A stretch of 64,000 nt of DNA from Evansella caseinilytica (GCF_900107275.1 NZ_FNPI01000023.1:1-64000); one strand, 5' to 3'; shown: positions 15,507 to 25,372, counted from the first letter of the stretch. The notes: generated by a model not told the origin, from the letters alone. Numbers and translations: made by a program.

Positions 15507-15854
15507 GGGCAGTGCCAAAAGCCAAAAAATATCATGGCAATGGCGCCGTGCTTGTCTCTTCCTCTGCAAGCACAGCTTCGATGACGATCCGTCGAGACAA
15601 CTCGATGGGAAAGGCACAGTAGCTTTGCTCGTCGCTGCACGCTCGATAGGAAAAAACCACTCCTATCGGGCTTTTGAAAAGATGCAGCGGCTTCGCTCCT
15701 TGTCCCTTCCTCTGCCAGTATTGCAATGATGTCGATCCAAGTGCCATATCGCGCGATGACACAATGAGACAGCTCGCAGCTTCTCGGTGAAGTGTGGCTC
15801 ATTGCTTCGGGGGTGTCTCAAAAGGGAAAAAACACCCTTTTTTGAGACACTCCC
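15507..15854 (+). repeat. Family 2 repeat, copy C
   Basis: It begins GGGCAGTGCCAAAAGCC and shares the interior of copy A (tgcttgtctc..ctgcaagcac, cgtcgagacaactcgatg). It ends in a GGGGGTGTCTCAAAA hairpin (15809-15854). It directly follows the three tandem family 1 units. Confidence 0.85.
15809..15854 (+). terminator. Terminator at 3' end of family 2 copy C
   Basis: GGGGGTGTCTCAAAAGGG pairs with CCCTTTTTTGAGACACTCCC. It lies 20 bp from the end of the convergent HAD gene. The T-run outside the stem is weak. Confidence 0.5.
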
Positions 15855-15876
15855 TTCTATCATTTCCTTGAACACG

Positions 15877-16704
15877 TTATTGACGTACACGGTTTTGCTC
15901 TTGCAAAACAAATTTTTCCACAACGATGGCAACACCGTCATCGATATTCGATGCCGTGACATGATCGGCTTTCGCTTTAATATCGTCCGGGGCGTTTGCC
16001 ATCGCGACACCAAAACCGGCAAATTGAATCATTTCCAGGTCATTGTAGCTGTCGCCAACGGCAATCACCTCTTCGCGGCTGATACCAAGTTTGTCAATTA
16101 GTTTACTTAGACTCGAACCTTTTGTTACCCCTGGCTCGATAAACTCGAGAAAAAACGGCTTGGAACGAAAAATACTTAACGTGCCATTAAACTCCGCTTT
16201 CATGTTTCTCTCCACTTCTATCAGCTTTTCCGGTTCCTCACTCATGAGTACTTTCACGACCGGCCTCGTTACTTTTTCCTTGATGCTGTCTACAACCTCA
16301 ACCGGTATTCCTGTCAGTTTACTTTCTAATGCGGTATAAGGATTGGTTTGCTCCGTTACGATTGTATCACCGACAAAAGTATGAAGAAAAACACCTTCCC
16401 GCCGGCTTAAATCAGCCAGCCGGTGTACTGTATCGGGTTCCAGGTGGCTGGTAAATAACACATCCTCTGTTTTGCAGTCGATGATCTGAGCACCGTTGAA
16501 CGCCACTATGTAACTGCCGTATTCATCCAACTGTAGCTCCTTGGCGTGAGTCCTCATTCCAAACAGCGGGCGACCGGAAGCCAAAACTACTTTCACTCCT
16601 TGTTTTTGCGCGTTCATCAAGGCTGTTTTTGCCCGCTCTGAAATGGTGTGGTCGTCATGGAGCAGCGTATCATCCATATCCAGCACGATCATTTTGTATC
16701 GCAA
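15877..16704 (-). CDS. HAD-superfamily phosphatase, Cof type
   Basis: This encodes 275 aa from a TTG start preceded by AGGGGAG at about 9 nt. HAD motifs are clear: DMDDTLLHDD (nucleophile aspartate at residue 9), ASGRP (motif II), a lysine in the GVTKGSSLSKL segment, and AVGDSYNDLEMIQFAG (motif IV). The C2-type cap lies between motifs II and III, as in Cof/YidA proteins that hydrolyse sugar phosphates, pyridoxal phosphate or FMN. The specific substrate is not determined. The gene is alone and on the opposite strand to its neighbours. Confidence 0.9.
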   Translation of the reverse strand: MRYKMIVLDMDDTLLHDDHTISERAKTALMNAQKQGVKVVLASGRPLFGMRTHAKELQLDEYGSYIVAFNGAQIIDCKTEDVLFTSHLEPDTVHRLADLSRREGVFLHTFVGDTIVTEQTNPYTALESKLTGIPVEVVDSIKEKVTRPVVKVLMSEEPEKLIEVERNMKAEFNGTLSIFRSKPFFLEFIEPGVTKGSSLSKLIDKLGISREEVIAVGDSYNDLEMIQFAGFGVAMANAPDDIKAKADHVTASNIDDGVAIVVEKFVLQEQNRVRQ

Positions 16705-16807
16705 TGTCGAACTCCCCTTCTTTTATTGAGTGATAGTCAATCGTCTACGCAATCTGCATATAAAACTAGGTTACTATAATTTGCATCGTTTTTGAACAAT
16801 TTGCGAA

Positions 16808-16845
16808 AAAACAGGCAAAGCTGCCCGGCATTTAACGGACAGCTC
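16808..16845 (-). terminator. Minus-strand terminator after the small membrane gene pair
   Basis: Read on the minus strand, GAGCTGTCCG pairs with CGGGCAGCTT, with GCCTGTTTTTT close behind. It lies about 80 bp beyond the stop of the 16922-17053 gene. Confidence 0.55.
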
Positions 16846-16921
16846 TGGTTGCATCTGGTCGCAGTATCATTTTCGCTCAGTAAAACGCACACCAGCCAAA
16901 TCAAATGACGGCAGCTCCCTG

Positions 16922-17053
16922 TCAATCATCGTCTTCGACCTCGTCTCCCTGTTTATAATCAGTGAAAAAAAAGATGAATAATATTAACCCCATCCCAATA
17001 AGAAAACCGGTTGTTCTCCCGTTTCTTAACGGCGAAGCATTCATCAATGTCAA
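16922..17053 (-). CDS. Small single-helix membrane protein (43 aa)
   Basis: The TTG at 17053 has AAGGAG at 8 nt, and an ATG at 17044 is in frame but too far from it. A basic start (NASPLRNGRTTG) precedes one transmembrane helix (FLIGMGLILFIFFF) and an acidic tail ending EVEDDD. The ribosome site overlaps the end of the upstream membrane gene, so the pair is probably co-translated. I do not recognise the family. Confidence 0.55.
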   Translation of the reverse strand: MTLMNASPLRNGRTTGFLIGMGLILFIFFFTDYKQGDEVEDDD

Positions 17054-17054
17054 A

Positions 17055-17540
17055 TTACTCACTCCTTCTGTTATATTTGCCGGCTATATCAGGATTAAGA
17101 TGAAAAATTCTCGCGACCACTTCATTGAAATTATCCAAATCAGTAAACCAATTCGGTATTTTCGGATACAGTCGCGGCAGCCCCAGCAAAGGTCCACCGA
17201 CGTTGACGGTAAAGCCTCTGGCAGTCAGGACGCTCCCTGTTACTTGAAACGAGTCCTTCAACAACAGACCGGCGATACCAAAGCTGATGACATCGATGAC
17301 GGCATTAACGATCGGGCTGCCTGTTTTACTTTCAATCCGGCTGAATCCCGTGATCGGTCCGGCTATCGAAACCCGGAAGCCACGAGGCGTTACGAACACC
17401 CCAACAATGGTAAGCTGTCCTAATAATAATAATATTGCTGTAATAACGGCGAGGCTTCGGTGTATTCCAGCAATCATTTCTAGAATTCGTTTTTCATCAC
17501 TATCATATTTAGCATGCCTGTTGTTGGCTTTTCGTGTCAT
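17055..17540 (-). CDS. Conserved-type membrane protein of unknown function
   Basis: The preferred start is the ATG at 17540 (AGGA about 10 nt upstream); GTG codons continue the frame to 17549. There is a charged N-terminus, one strong transmembrane helix (LAVITAILLLLGQLTIVGVF) and a second weaker hydrophobic stretch (VNAVIDVISFGIAGLLL). Two similar segments, VTPRGFRVSIAGPITGFSRI and LTARGFTVNVGGPLLGLPRL, look like an internal duplication of a short beta motif. The gene ends 2 bp before the small one-helix gene. No family is recognised. Confidence 0.6.
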   Translation of the reverse strand: MTRKANNRHAKYDSDEKRILEMIAGIHRSLAVITAILLLLGQLTIVGVFVTPRGFRVSIAGPITGFSRIESKTGSPIVNAVIDVISFGIAGLLLKDSFQVTGSVLTARGFTVNVGGPLLGLPRLYPKIPNWFTDLDNFNEVVARIFHLNPDIAGKYNRRSE

Positions 17541-17549
17541 CACCACCAC

Positions 17550-18360
17550 ATCCTATATATACTATCGTATTCCTTTTTAGCGGCAAATGTTTTTACTTTT
17601 TGCCTTTTTCTGCGGGAGACTACGGAGCCATTTCCCATGTTTTTGCTTGGCAGTTTTCATCCACTTTGTTGCTTTTGGACTGTTTTTTTGAAGAAAATCT
17701 CCTCATGGGAAAGAGCAACGAAATGCTTCTCACCGCATTCGTTTTCCGCGAGACGGTGGGGGAGTAAAAAAATGTCATCAGCAGTCTAACATTTTCCCAT
17801 AAATTCTTGTTTTTTTTTACCCAGTTTTAACCTTCGCCAAGTAGCATGGTAAAAGCATCGTATGAAAATGTGACTGGTACGAAAGTCTGCCGTTTATTTA
17901 CAGAATATCATATTGTTCAGTTTCGATTGACTAATATTTCTATACACAAATAATATTGTTATTTTATGACATTTCAATTATAGATTTGGTATAGATTCTA
18001 ATAAAAATCTATACATAATTATTTTTTCTAAGCATTTGACAACTTTGGAGGGAGCGGAAAGATAATTAAGTAGCAGCTAATTATATGTGAAAAGAGGAAA
18101 ATTCAGAATTATTTTAAATTTCTTTAAATAGAAAATTATGTTATATATGGCATCTTGCCTAATCGTCGTTATTTTCACGTGAAATATGTCTAATTATTAG
18201 ATGTTATGTAATATTTAAATAATATATTGACATCGGAGATAATTAACTTTAAAATAAATGTAAATTTCAAACAAACATTTGCAACACAATTTTTCAAGTA
18301 CAATGGTACTAATTTTTTTGAAATGGTTGTGCGTTATTTAGAATAAAACACAAAACAGCG
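17550..18360. other. Long AT-rich intergenic region upstream of the EPS locus
   Basis: No gene is supported. Bases 17880-18330 are very AT-rich. A 44-codon frame (18364-18498, starting MLMFCPFDVQKLAEAPHIR) has no ribosome site and may be a decayed fragment. Promoter and operator sites for the exopolysaccharide genes are expected here, but I could not define them. Confidence 0.5.
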
Positions 18361-18559
18361 ACAATGCTGATGTTTTGCCCGTTCGATGTCCAAAAGCTCG
18401 CCGAAGCACCGCACATCCGTATACTGGCAGTGGAGAAGCAGTCGAACAATGGATATCTCAAGGAAAAGGGAACTTTATGTCACTGTCTGTTGACATGAAT
18501 GACGATTTTTTTTTACCATCTTTGTTCGTTATATAGAATTTTACAAAGATAGAAAAAAC

Positions 18560-18690
18560 CAATCGGCGATGTCTCCTAGCCGTTATCGATGGAGATACTC
18601 GGTCATGCTGTGGGTGAAAACCTTAGATGCTGGTCATCAAGGGTGTGACGTGAGGACGGGTTGAATGCCCATGATTCAATTTTAAATTTC
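18560..18690 (+). ncRNA. Candidate leader RNA (EAR-like) upstream of the EPS genes
   Basis: A GC-richer, structured segment sits between the AT-rich region and the CapD-type gene. It contains GATGTCTCC/GGAGATAC complementarity, a duplicated GGTCAT (GGTCATGCTGTGG, GGTCATCAAGG), and a GGGTTGAATGCCC hairpin. In B. subtilis the processive antitermination element EAR lies just upstream of epsC, the same position relative to the homologous gene. The assignment is positional; I could not verify the EAR consensus. Confidence 0.4.
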
Positions 18691-18762
18691 TTGTCACATT
18701 GCATTTTACTTGTTCATTCTGCTGTTGCTTCAGAAAAAATAATCGTTAAGAGAGGGAATGCT

Positions 18763-20613
18763 ATGCCTTATCGACAGCGAATAACATTTTTAATATTGAT
18801 TGATTCTTTGTTCATCATTACGACGATTCTCGTGAGCAGCATGCTGCTGTATGAAACGATTCTTATAACAGACCAGGAACTGTATATCACGGCGATTGCA
18901 TTATTAGTCAGCTATTTCATTTTCTCGGTGAAATACAAGCTGTACAAAAAAGTCTGGGAGTATGCAAGCATCGGAGAATTGACGCTGATCATAAAAATAG
19001 TTGGCTTATCGATTTTGACAACGTTCATCATCCAGCAACTGATAATTGCCAATTCGTATTTACGATTTCTCATCATCATCTGCCTGCTCGAATTACTGTT
19101 TATCGGCGGATCGAGATTCTCATGGCGAGTAGTGAGAGATATGTATTTTAAACAGGAGAAAAACAAAAAACGAACATTGATTATCGGCGCCGGTTCTGCA
19201 GGCATCATGGTGACGAAACAGCTGTTTAAAAACAAAACAGCGGACTTGCTCCCGGTCGCTTTCATCGATGACGATACAAGCAAGCACCGCCTCGATATTT
19301 TAGGCATACCGGTTGTCGGCGGCATTACGGAAATCGAAAGGGCTGTCAATGAGCAGCAAATCGACAACATTGTTATTGCGATCCCTTCGTTAAATAAAAC
19401 GGCGTTAAACAACATTATTAAAGAATGCGCAAAAACATCGGCCAGAACGCAAATTATACCGATGCTGGAAGACATTGTTGCCGGAAGGGTGTCGGTCAAT
19501 CAATTTCGCGATGTGCAGGTGGAAGATTTGCTTGGCAGGGAACCGGTGGAATTGGATATCGACAGCATTTCAGGGTACATCAGCAACAAGGTCGTGCTCA
19601 TTACCGGTGCAGGCGGTTCCATCGGCTCTGAAATTTGCCGGCAGGTAACAAAATTTAATCCGCAAAAGCTGATTTTGCTTGGACACGGCGAAAACAGTAT
19701 TTACACAATTGAAATGGAATTAAAGGAACTTTATAAAAACCATCCTGTAGAGTTCATCACGGAAATCGCGGACATACAGGATAGTAAAAAAATGATTCAG
19801 ATGATGACAAAGCACGCTCCCGATGTCGTTTATCACGCCGCCGCGCATAAACATGTGCCGCTGATGGAGCGAAATCCGGAAGAGGCGGTGAAAAACAACA
19901 TCATCGGGACGATGAATGTCGCAAAAGCCGCTAGCCTGATTCAAGTCAAAACCTTTGTCATGATTTCCTCTGATAAGGCGGTAAATCCAACAAGTGTGAT
20001 GGGCGCAACAAAACGGCTCGCCGAAATGATCATCCAGGACATGAACAGATGCAGTAAGACAAAGTTTATTGCCGTCCGCTTCGGCAATGTCCTCGGCAGC
20101 CGCGGAAGCGTCATTCCGCTGTTTAAAAAGCAGATTCAAAACGGCGGTCCGGTCACGGTGACCCACCCGGAGATGGTGCGCTATTTCATGACGATACCAG
20201 AAGCTTCAAGGCTCGTTATCCAGGCAGGCAGCCTGGCAAAGGGAGGAGAAATATTCGTTCTCGATATGGGAGAACCGGTAAAAATCGTCGACTTGGCGAG
20301 AAAATTAATCAAGCTATCCGGATATACCATCAACGAGATCGGCATCAATTTTACCGGCATCAGGCAAGGGGAAAAATTGTATGAAGAATTGCTTAATAAA
20401 AATGAGCTGCAAAACAGGCAAATATTCCCGCATATTTATGTCGGTAAAACAACGGACATTTACATGAACGAAATCAGCGATATTGTATCAAACTTCGAGA
20501 GAACAGACAGAAGCACCTTGCGTTCCTTGCTTATTGATTTAGCCAACAAGCAGTCTGTAAGCACGAGAAATACGGCGAACGTGGAAAAAGTAAAGATACC
20601 GATAACCGGTTAA
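18763..20613 (+). CDS. CapD/EpsC-type UDP-N-acetylhexosamine 4,6-dehydratase
   Basis: This encodes 616 aa from the ATG at 18763 (AGAGGGA at about 6 nt). The frame opens at 18661 without a ribosome site. Four to five transmembrane helices occupy residues 7-116, then a CoA-binding-like nucleotide fold ([12 protein letters not shown], 139-150), then the catalytic SDR domain with TGAGGSIG (281-288) and [17 protein letters not shown] (402-418). The catalytic tyrosine is replaced by methionine (M413), as in the FlaA1/PglF/EpsC group. The product is a UDP-4-keto-6-deoxy sugar made from UDP-GlcNAc, the first step towards a 4-amino-sugar. It is first in a row of same-strand EPS genes. Confidence 0.93.
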   Translation: MPYRQRITFLILIDSLFIITTILVSSMLLYETILITDQELYITAIALLVSYFIFSVKYKLYKKVWEYASIGELTLIIKIVGLSILTTFIIQQLIIANSYLRFLIIICLLELLFIGGSRFSWRVVRDMYFKQEKNKKRTLIIGAGSAGIMVTKQLFKNKTADLLPVAFIDDDTSKHRLDILGIPVVGGITEIERAVNEQQIDNIVIAIPSLNKTALNNIIKECAKTSARTQIIPMLEDIVAGRVSVNQFRDVQVEDLLGREPVELDIDSISGYISNKVVLITGAGGSIGSEICRQVTKFNPQKLILLGHGENSIYTIEMELKELYKNHPVEFITEIADIQDSKKMIQMMTKHAPDVVYHAAAHKHVPLMERNPEEAVKNNIIGTMNVAKAASLIQVKTFVMISSDKAVNPTSVMGATKRLAEMIIQDMNRCSKTKFIAVRFGNVLGSRGSVIPLFKKQIQNGGPVTVTHPEMVRYFMTIPEASRLVIQAGSLAKGGEIFVLDMGEPVKIVDLARKLIKLSGYTINEIGINFTGIRQGEKLYEELLNKNELQNRQIFPHIYVGKTTDIYMNEISDIVSNFERTDRSTLRSLLIDLANKQSVSTRNTANVEKVKIPITG

Positions 20614-20626
20614 TGAAGGAAGCTTG

Positions 20627-21280
20627 ATGATTCGGGCAGGGGGAAACATGATGAAAAGAATATTTGATTTTGCTGTTGCTGCTTTTTTATTGGTGCTGCT
20701 GTCCCCGGTTATACTTCTCGTCGCCTTCATGATTAAAGTGAATATCGGGTCACCGGTACTCTTTAAACAGCAGCGTCCCGGATTGCAATGTAAGCCGTTT
20801 CACCTGTACAAATTCCGGACGATGACGGAGGAACGGGATGAGCGCGGCGAACTGCTGGCTGACGAATTCCGACTGACGTCCTTTGGAAGCTTTCTCCGGA
20901 AATACAGTCTGGATGAACTGCCTCAGCTGCTAAATGTTCTCAAAGGAGACATCAGTTTAGTAGGCCCAAGGCCGTTGCTAATGGAGTATTTACCGCTGTA
21001 TTCAGAGGAACAGATGAAGCGGCACAATGTCAAGCCCGGGATTACCGGCTGGGCGCAAGTCAACGGACGAAATGCCATCACTTGGGAGGAAAAATTTAAA
21101 CTGGACGTCTGGTATGTGGCCAACCAGTCCTTTTTATTGGATGTAAAAATATTGTTCAGGACCGTTTATAAGGTGATCAAGTCAGACGGGATCAATCAGC
21201 CGGGGAAAGTCACAACAGAAGAGTTTACCGGGTTGAATGCGACGGATCCTCAGCTTATTCGACATCATGAAAGAAGGTGA
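20627..21280 (+). CDS. Initiating sugar phosphotransferase (PglC/EpsL type)
   Basis: This encodes 217 aa if the ATG at 20627 is used (AAGGA at 6 nt); ATGs at 20648 and 20651 follow AGGGGG and match the usual MKRIFDF family start. It has one membrane helix ([22 protein letters not shown]), then the bacterial sugar transferase pattern [38 protein letters not shown] and [17 protein letters not shown]. These enzymes move a phospho-sugar from UDP to undecaprenyl phosphate and start each repeat unit. Its neighbours predict a diamino-trideoxy sugar or its 4-amino precursor as substrate. Its stop is 6 bp before the aminotransferase start. Confidence 0.92.
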   Translation: MIRAGGNMMKRIFDFAVAAFLLVLLSPVILLVAFMIKVNIGSPVLFKQQRPGLQCKPFHLYKFRTMTEERDERGELLADEFRLTSFGSFLRKYSLDELPQLLNVLKGDISLVGPRPLLMEYLPLYSEEQMKRHNVKPGITGWAQVNGRNAITWEEKFKLDVWYVANQSFLLDVKILFRTVYKVIKSDGINQPGKVTTEEFTGLNATDPQLIRHHERR

Positions 21281-21285
21281 AATGT

Positions 21286-22443
21286 GTGCAAAATTATTAT
21301 GCCGTCAAAAATAAAATCCACCTTTCCTCTCCGCATATGTCCGGAAAGGAACAAAAATATATCGAAGAAGCGTTTTTATCCAATTGGATTGCACCGGTCG
21401 GACCAAATATTGATGCATTTGAAAATGAGGTGGAAGCGTACATTGGAGATGGGAAAGCAGTTGCGGTAAGCTCCGGTACGGCTGCCATTCATTTGGCGCT
21501 GCTTTTATCCGGGGTGAAAAGCGGAGACAGAGTGTTTTGCTCCAGTCTGACGTTTGTCGCCAGCGCCAATCCGATTTTATACCTCGGTGCGGAACCGGTG
21601 TTTATTGATTCGGAGCCTGAAACATGGAATATGTCTCCGCAGGCGCTGGAAAAAGCCTTTCAGGAAGCGGAAAAGGAAGGGAAATTGCCAAAGGCGGTCA
21701 TCGCCGTACACCTGTACGGACAATGCGCAAAACTGGCAGAGATTAGCCAGCTTTGTCAACACTACCGCGTGCCGCTCATCGAAGACGCCGCAGAGTCCCT
21801 TGGTTCAACATATCAGGGAAAGGCAAGCGGAACAATTGGCGAGTTCGGCATTTTTTCCTTTAACGGCAATAAAATTATTACGACTTCCTCCGGAGGAATG
21901 CTTATCTGCAAAGATCCTTCCAAAGCGGAGGAAGCCCGTTTTTTGGCAACGCAGGCAAAGGATCCGGCCATGCATTATCAGCACAGCAGCATCGGCTTCA
22001 ATTACCGGATGAGCAACATTCTCGCAGGCATCGGTAGAGCGCAAATCAGCGTCATTGAAGAACGAGTGAAAGCAAGAAGACGAATCTTTAGGAAATACTA
22101 TCAGGAATTGAGCGACCAGTCCGGTCTGACATTTATGGCGGAACTGCCGTCCACCCGTTCCAACCGCTGGCTGACCGCGCTGACAATCGATGAATGGGTG
22201 ACAAAAGTATCAGTGAAGTATTTGTTGAAATATTTGATCAACGAAAACATCGAGGCAAGGCATGTATGGAAACCGCTCCATTTACAACCGCTGTTCAGGG
22301 GGGCATTGTATTACTCCCATGACAAAGCGAACAGCATTTCCGAACAGCTGTTTCATTCCGGAATATGCTTGCCGTCCGGCTCCAACATGCCGGAAGAAGA
22401 CCAAATGAGAATCATCGATTGCATTAGAAGTATCCTTCATTAA
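21286..22443 (+). CDS. DegT/DnrJ/EryC1 sugar aminotransferase (EpsN/PglE type)
   Basis: This encodes 385 aa. The GTG at 21286 has AAGAAGG at 8 nt; the open frame begins at 21277, overlapping the previous stop. The PLP lysine lies in FSFNGNKIITTSSGGM. Other family marks are AVSSGTAAIHLAL, IEDAAESLGSTY and HYQHSSIGFNYRMSNILAGIG. It should transfer an amino group to the 4-keto sugar made by the upstream dehydratase, giving UDP-4-amino-4,6-dideoxy-GlcNAc. An acetyltransferase of the EpsM/PglD type, normally next to these three genes, was not found here. Confidence 0.93.
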   Translation: MQNYYAVKNKIHLSSPHMSGKEQKYIEEAFLSNWIAPVGPNIDAFENEVEAYIGDGKAVAVSSGTAAIHLALLLSGVKSGDRVFCSSLTFVASANPILYLGAEPVFIDSEPETWNMSPQALEKAFQEAEKEGKLPKAVIAVHLYGQCAKLAEISQLCQHYRVPLIEDAAESLGSTYQGKASGTIGEFGIFSFNGNKIITTSSGGMLICKDPSKAEEARFLATQAKDPAMHYQHSSIGFNYRMSNILAGIGRAQISVIEERVKARRRIFRKYYQELSDQSGLTFMAELPSTRSNRWLTALTIDEWVTKVSVKYLLKYLINENIEARHVWKPLHLQPLFRGALYYSHDKANSISEQLFHSGICLPSGSNMPEEDQMRIIDCIRSILH

Positions 22444-22451
22444 AAGTCTGT

Positions 22452-22480
22452 GTTCAAGAAGGAGACATCACAGCAGCAAG
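22452..22480 (+). repeat. Degenerate family 1 repeat end
   Basis: GTTCAAGAAGGAGACATCAC is followed by AGCAGCAAGA, close to the 5' end of the family 1 element. The rest is missing. It supplies part of the spacer before the Wzy-like gene. Confidence 0.55.
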
Positions 22481-22508
22481 ACAATCCGGAAGGGAGGCAG
22501 ATGGCGGC

Positions 22509-23849
22509 GTGGCTTACTCTGCGTTAGATGGGAAAAACAACCAGAATGATGTAATCATTATCTTGCCGATCATCTTCATGGCATTTTTGCTGCATCAATC
22601 CAGCGTTATCTTCGGTGTCAACCTCTCGTTGTCCGACCTGTTTTGCATCGTGATTTTTTTCCTGCTCTTAAACAGGAATCAATTGTATATTCCCACGGTG
22701 CCGTTTGTGTTTTTTCTGACGATTTCCATCCTCGTACTGATGACAGCACTGATCCTTGTGCCACGGCAGTTTATGTACACGCCTGAACCGGCCAAAGTGC
22801 TTGCGGATTATATTAAACTCGGCGCCGTGTTCGTCTATTTTCTTATTGGCTATAATTTGGATAAATTAAAGCTGTTGAAAAAGACGTTGAGTTACTATTC
22901 CTTTTCAGGAATCGGGATTGGTCTTCTCGGCATCGGGCTGACATTTCTAAACATCCAGTCGTTGACGGAATTTCTGTATTTTGCAGGAATCCGTTATAAA
23001 GGACTGATGATTGATCCGAATTATTTTTCTGTCCTGCAGGTGACGGCTTTTGTGTTCATCAGCAGATCCGCAGCGATAAAAGCGCGATATAAGTGGCTGG
23101 CCTTGTTCATTATTGTCTTGTCCATTCTTGTATCCGGATCAAAAACAGGTTTATTGACCTTGTTTATTTATTTGGCCTTCCGGCTTGCGGAATACATATT
23201 TCTTACCAGGAAAAGAGCCGGAGCGCTCATCATGCAGATGATCGTTTTTGTGTTGGTGCTTGCCGCGTCACCGATTATTTTCGGGATCGTAAACCAACTG
23301 CTGCTCCAAGCTGTTTCAAGTATTCCGTCGCTGGAAAGGTTGCAGTTTTTATTTACCGATTTTAACCAGGCTTTTTCTGAGAGCGGTTCCGGAAGAAACA
23401 CCACCTGGGAGGTGGCGGTCCAAATCATCCAGGCATCGCCGGTATTCGGGATCGGGATTGGGACTTATTCCAATCTTGCCTATGAATTATTTGACTCGTA
23501 CAACGTCTCGCACAACACCTTTCTACAGTTGTTGGCCGAATGGGGGATTCTTGCCGCCAGCCTGTTTTTTGCGGCTGTCTTTTCCATGCTCGGCAAGGTT
23601 ACTTTTTCCTATGAAAGTCAGTCGGAAACAACGATTGTGTTGAGGGATATTCTGTTGATCCTGCTGATCGGATCTCTGGCGATCAGCTTAAATAATGCAA
23701 GGTTTTTCTGGCTGTGCTTAGGTGCATTGATCTCATCTCTTCAGCTAAAATACGAAAGCAGGAAAGCGATCAACAAAGTTAACGGGATAGAGGGTAACAC
23801 GAATGAAAAAAACTGTACTGGTAGTCATGCTATTAACAATACTTTCTAA
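22509..23849 (+). CDS. O-antigen polymerase/ligase-like membrane protein (Wzy-like)
   Basis: This encodes 446 aa from a GTG with GGGAGG about 11 nt upstream. There are about 11 transmembrane helices. The Wzy_C signature is recognisable: ILVSGSKTGLLTLFIYLAF, then SGSGRNTTWEVAVQIIQASPVFGIGIGTY and SHNTFLQLLAEWGIL. Such proteins join lipid-linked repeat units on the outer face of the membrane. It overlaps the flippase gene start by 47 bp. Confidence 0.87.
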   Translation: MAYSALDGKNNQNDVIIILPIIFMAFLLHQSSVIFGVNLSLSDLFCIVIFFLLLNRNQLYIPTVPFVFFLTISILVLMTALILVPRQFMYTPEPAKVLADYIKLGAVFVYFLIGYNLDKLKLLKKTLSYYSFSGIGIGLLGIGLTFLNIQSLTEFLYFAGIRYKGLMIDPNYFSVLQVTAFVFISRSAAIKARYKWLALFIIVLSILVSGSKTGLLTLFIYLAFRLAEYIFLTRKRAGALIMQMIVFVLVLAASPIIFGIVNQLLLQAVSSIPSLERLQFLFTDFNQAFSESGSGRNTTWEVAVQIIQASPVFGIGIGTYSNLAYELFDSYNVSHNTFLQLLAEWGILAASLFFAAVFSMLGKVTFSYESQSETTIVLRDILLILLIGSLAISLNNARFFWLCLGALISSLQLKYESRKAINKVNGIEGNTNEKNCTGSHAINNTF

Positions 23850-25323
23850 AGTTTTTGGCTTTTTTCGAGATATCATCCTGGCGTTCTTCTACGGAGTATC
23901 CGATATCAGCGATGCTTACTTGATCTCAATGACAATCCCTGAATCGTTTCTTCTGTTGATCGGAACGGGAATCGCCATCAGCTTTGTCCCGGTGTACAGC
24001 AGGCTTGAAGAAACAAGCGGAACCGAATTAGCCGACAAGTTTACGAATCGAACAGCCAACTTTATTGTCGTCGTGTGCGTTGCTGCAGGAATAACGGGGA
24101 TTGTTTTCACAACGCCGATCGTCAAGCTGTTCGCCTCCGGCTTTGACGGGGAAACGCTGGCCTTGAGCGTCATGTTTACAAGAATTAGTATGATCGGGCT
24201 TTGTTTTTCCGGCATTGTCTACATTATGACAGCATATCTGCAGCTGAAAAATAATTTTGTCATGCCCGCGCTCATCGGGTTGCCGCTGAATATGCTTATC
24301 GTCCTGTTTATCTTCTTAAGCGATAAATTCAGCCTGATCCTGCTGCCGCTCGGCTTTGTTCTGGCGAAGGTGGCGCAAGTGCTTTTTCTCGCTCCGTCGA
24401 TGCGGAAGCAAGGATTTTGCTACGAATGGACTATCAGTCTGAAAGATGCGCATTTCAAAAAAATGTTTATGTTATCGTTGCCGATCATGCTCGGGGTTTC
24501 CGTCAATCAATTGAACGTGCTCGTGGATCGGACAATCGCGTCGCAAATTGCCATCGGCGGCATCTCGGCGCTGAACTATGCCAATAATCTTAATTTATTT
24601 ATTCAAGGAATTTTCGTTCTGTCCATCGCTACCGTGATGTATCCACAAATATCAAAAATGGCGGCGGAAGGAAACGAAAGCGGATTGAAAAAGTCGGTTG
24701 TTGAAGGAATAAACAGCATCCATTTACTCGTCATTCCTTCTACCTTTGGCTTAATGATCTTTTCCGGCCCTGTCATTGAGCTGCTGCTGGGAAGGGGTGC
24801 CTTTGATGATACAGCGATCACGTTAACTTCCTACGCGCTCTTTTTTTACGCCATCGGAATGGCCGGATTCGGCATCAGGGAAGTGATCTCCAGAGCTTTC
24901 TATTCGCTGGAGGATACGAAAACACCAATGATCAATGCAGCGATTGCGATGGTATTGAATATCATTTTGAATATTGCCTTCTCGCGCTATCTCGGAATCG
25001 GCGGGCTGGCGTTGGCAACAAGCATATCAGGAATATTCTGCGCGCTGCTCTTATTGTACAGCCTGCGAAAAAAACTTGGTCCGTTGGGGTTAAAGCATAT
25101 TTTTACCGTCATGTTAAAAATCATCTTTGCATCGACCGTCATGGCTGTGGCAGCAGCCGTAGTTCATTCACAGCTGGCAGAAATAACGAGCCTCTATTTA
25201 TCACTGCTCATGGCTGTCAGCGTCGGTGCAGGTATTTATCTGCTGACGATCGCCCTTTTGAAAGTGGATACGATCGACGCATTCGTCAGCGAAATCAAGC
25301 GAAAATATAAAAAAGCGGCATGA
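23803..25323 (+). CDS. MurJ/MviN-family flippase in EPS locus
   Basis: This encodes 506 aa with about 14 transmembrane helices. The start MKKTVLVVMLLTILSKVFGF, then FRDIILAFFYGVSDISDAYL, is the MurJ family pattern, as are NFVMPALIGLPLNMLIVLF and ISRAFYSLEDTKTPM. Canonical MurJ flips lipid II. Here the gene overlaps the Wzy-like gene and sits mid-locus, so it more likely flips the EPS repeat unit in place of a Wzx protein. No Wzx of the usual type is present between 18.7 and 34 kb, which supports this. Confidence 0.88.
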   Translation: MKKTVLVVMLLTILSKVFGFFRDIILAFFYGVSDISDAYLISMTIPESFLLLIGTGIAISFVPVYSRLEETSGTELADKFTNRTANFIVVVCVAAGITGIVFTTPIVKLFASGFDGETLALSVMFTRISMIGLCFSGIVYIMTAYLQLKNNFVMPALIGLPLNMLIVLFIFLSDKFSLILLPLGFVLAKVAQVLFLAPSMRKQGFCYEWTISLKDAHFKKMFMLSLPIMLGVSVNQLNVLVDRTIASQIAIGGISALNYANNLNLFIQGIFVLSIATVMYPQISKMAAEGNESGLKKSVVEGINSIHLLVIPSTFGLMIFSGPVIELLLGRGAFDDTAITLTSYALFFYAIGMAGFGIREVISRAFYSLEDTKTPMINAAIAMVLNIILNIAFSRYLGIGGLALATSISGIFCALLLLYSLRKKLGPLGLKHIFTVMLKIIFASTVMAVAAAVVHSQLAEITSLYLSLLMAVSVGAGIYLLTIALLKVDTIDAFVSEIKRKYKKAA

Positions 25324-25372
25324 AGCACGTAGTTTTTCTCATTCAATGTCAACATAGTTTGGAGGGATAAAG

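Noticed and set aside
14749-15617. Long minus-strand frames with repeated peptide (MFKKCGKQRLRISSLRCF)
   Set aside because: They follow the 161-bp tandem family 1 units, repeat the same peptide exactly, and have no ribosome sites that are not part of the repeat.
16737-16925. 62-codon minus-strand frame
   Set aside because: It contains the terminator hairpin at 16808-16845 and lacks a ribosome site.
18364-18498. 44-codon frame MLMFCPFDVQKLAEAPHIR in the EPS upstream region
   Set aside because: No ribosome site and no family recognised; at most a fragment.
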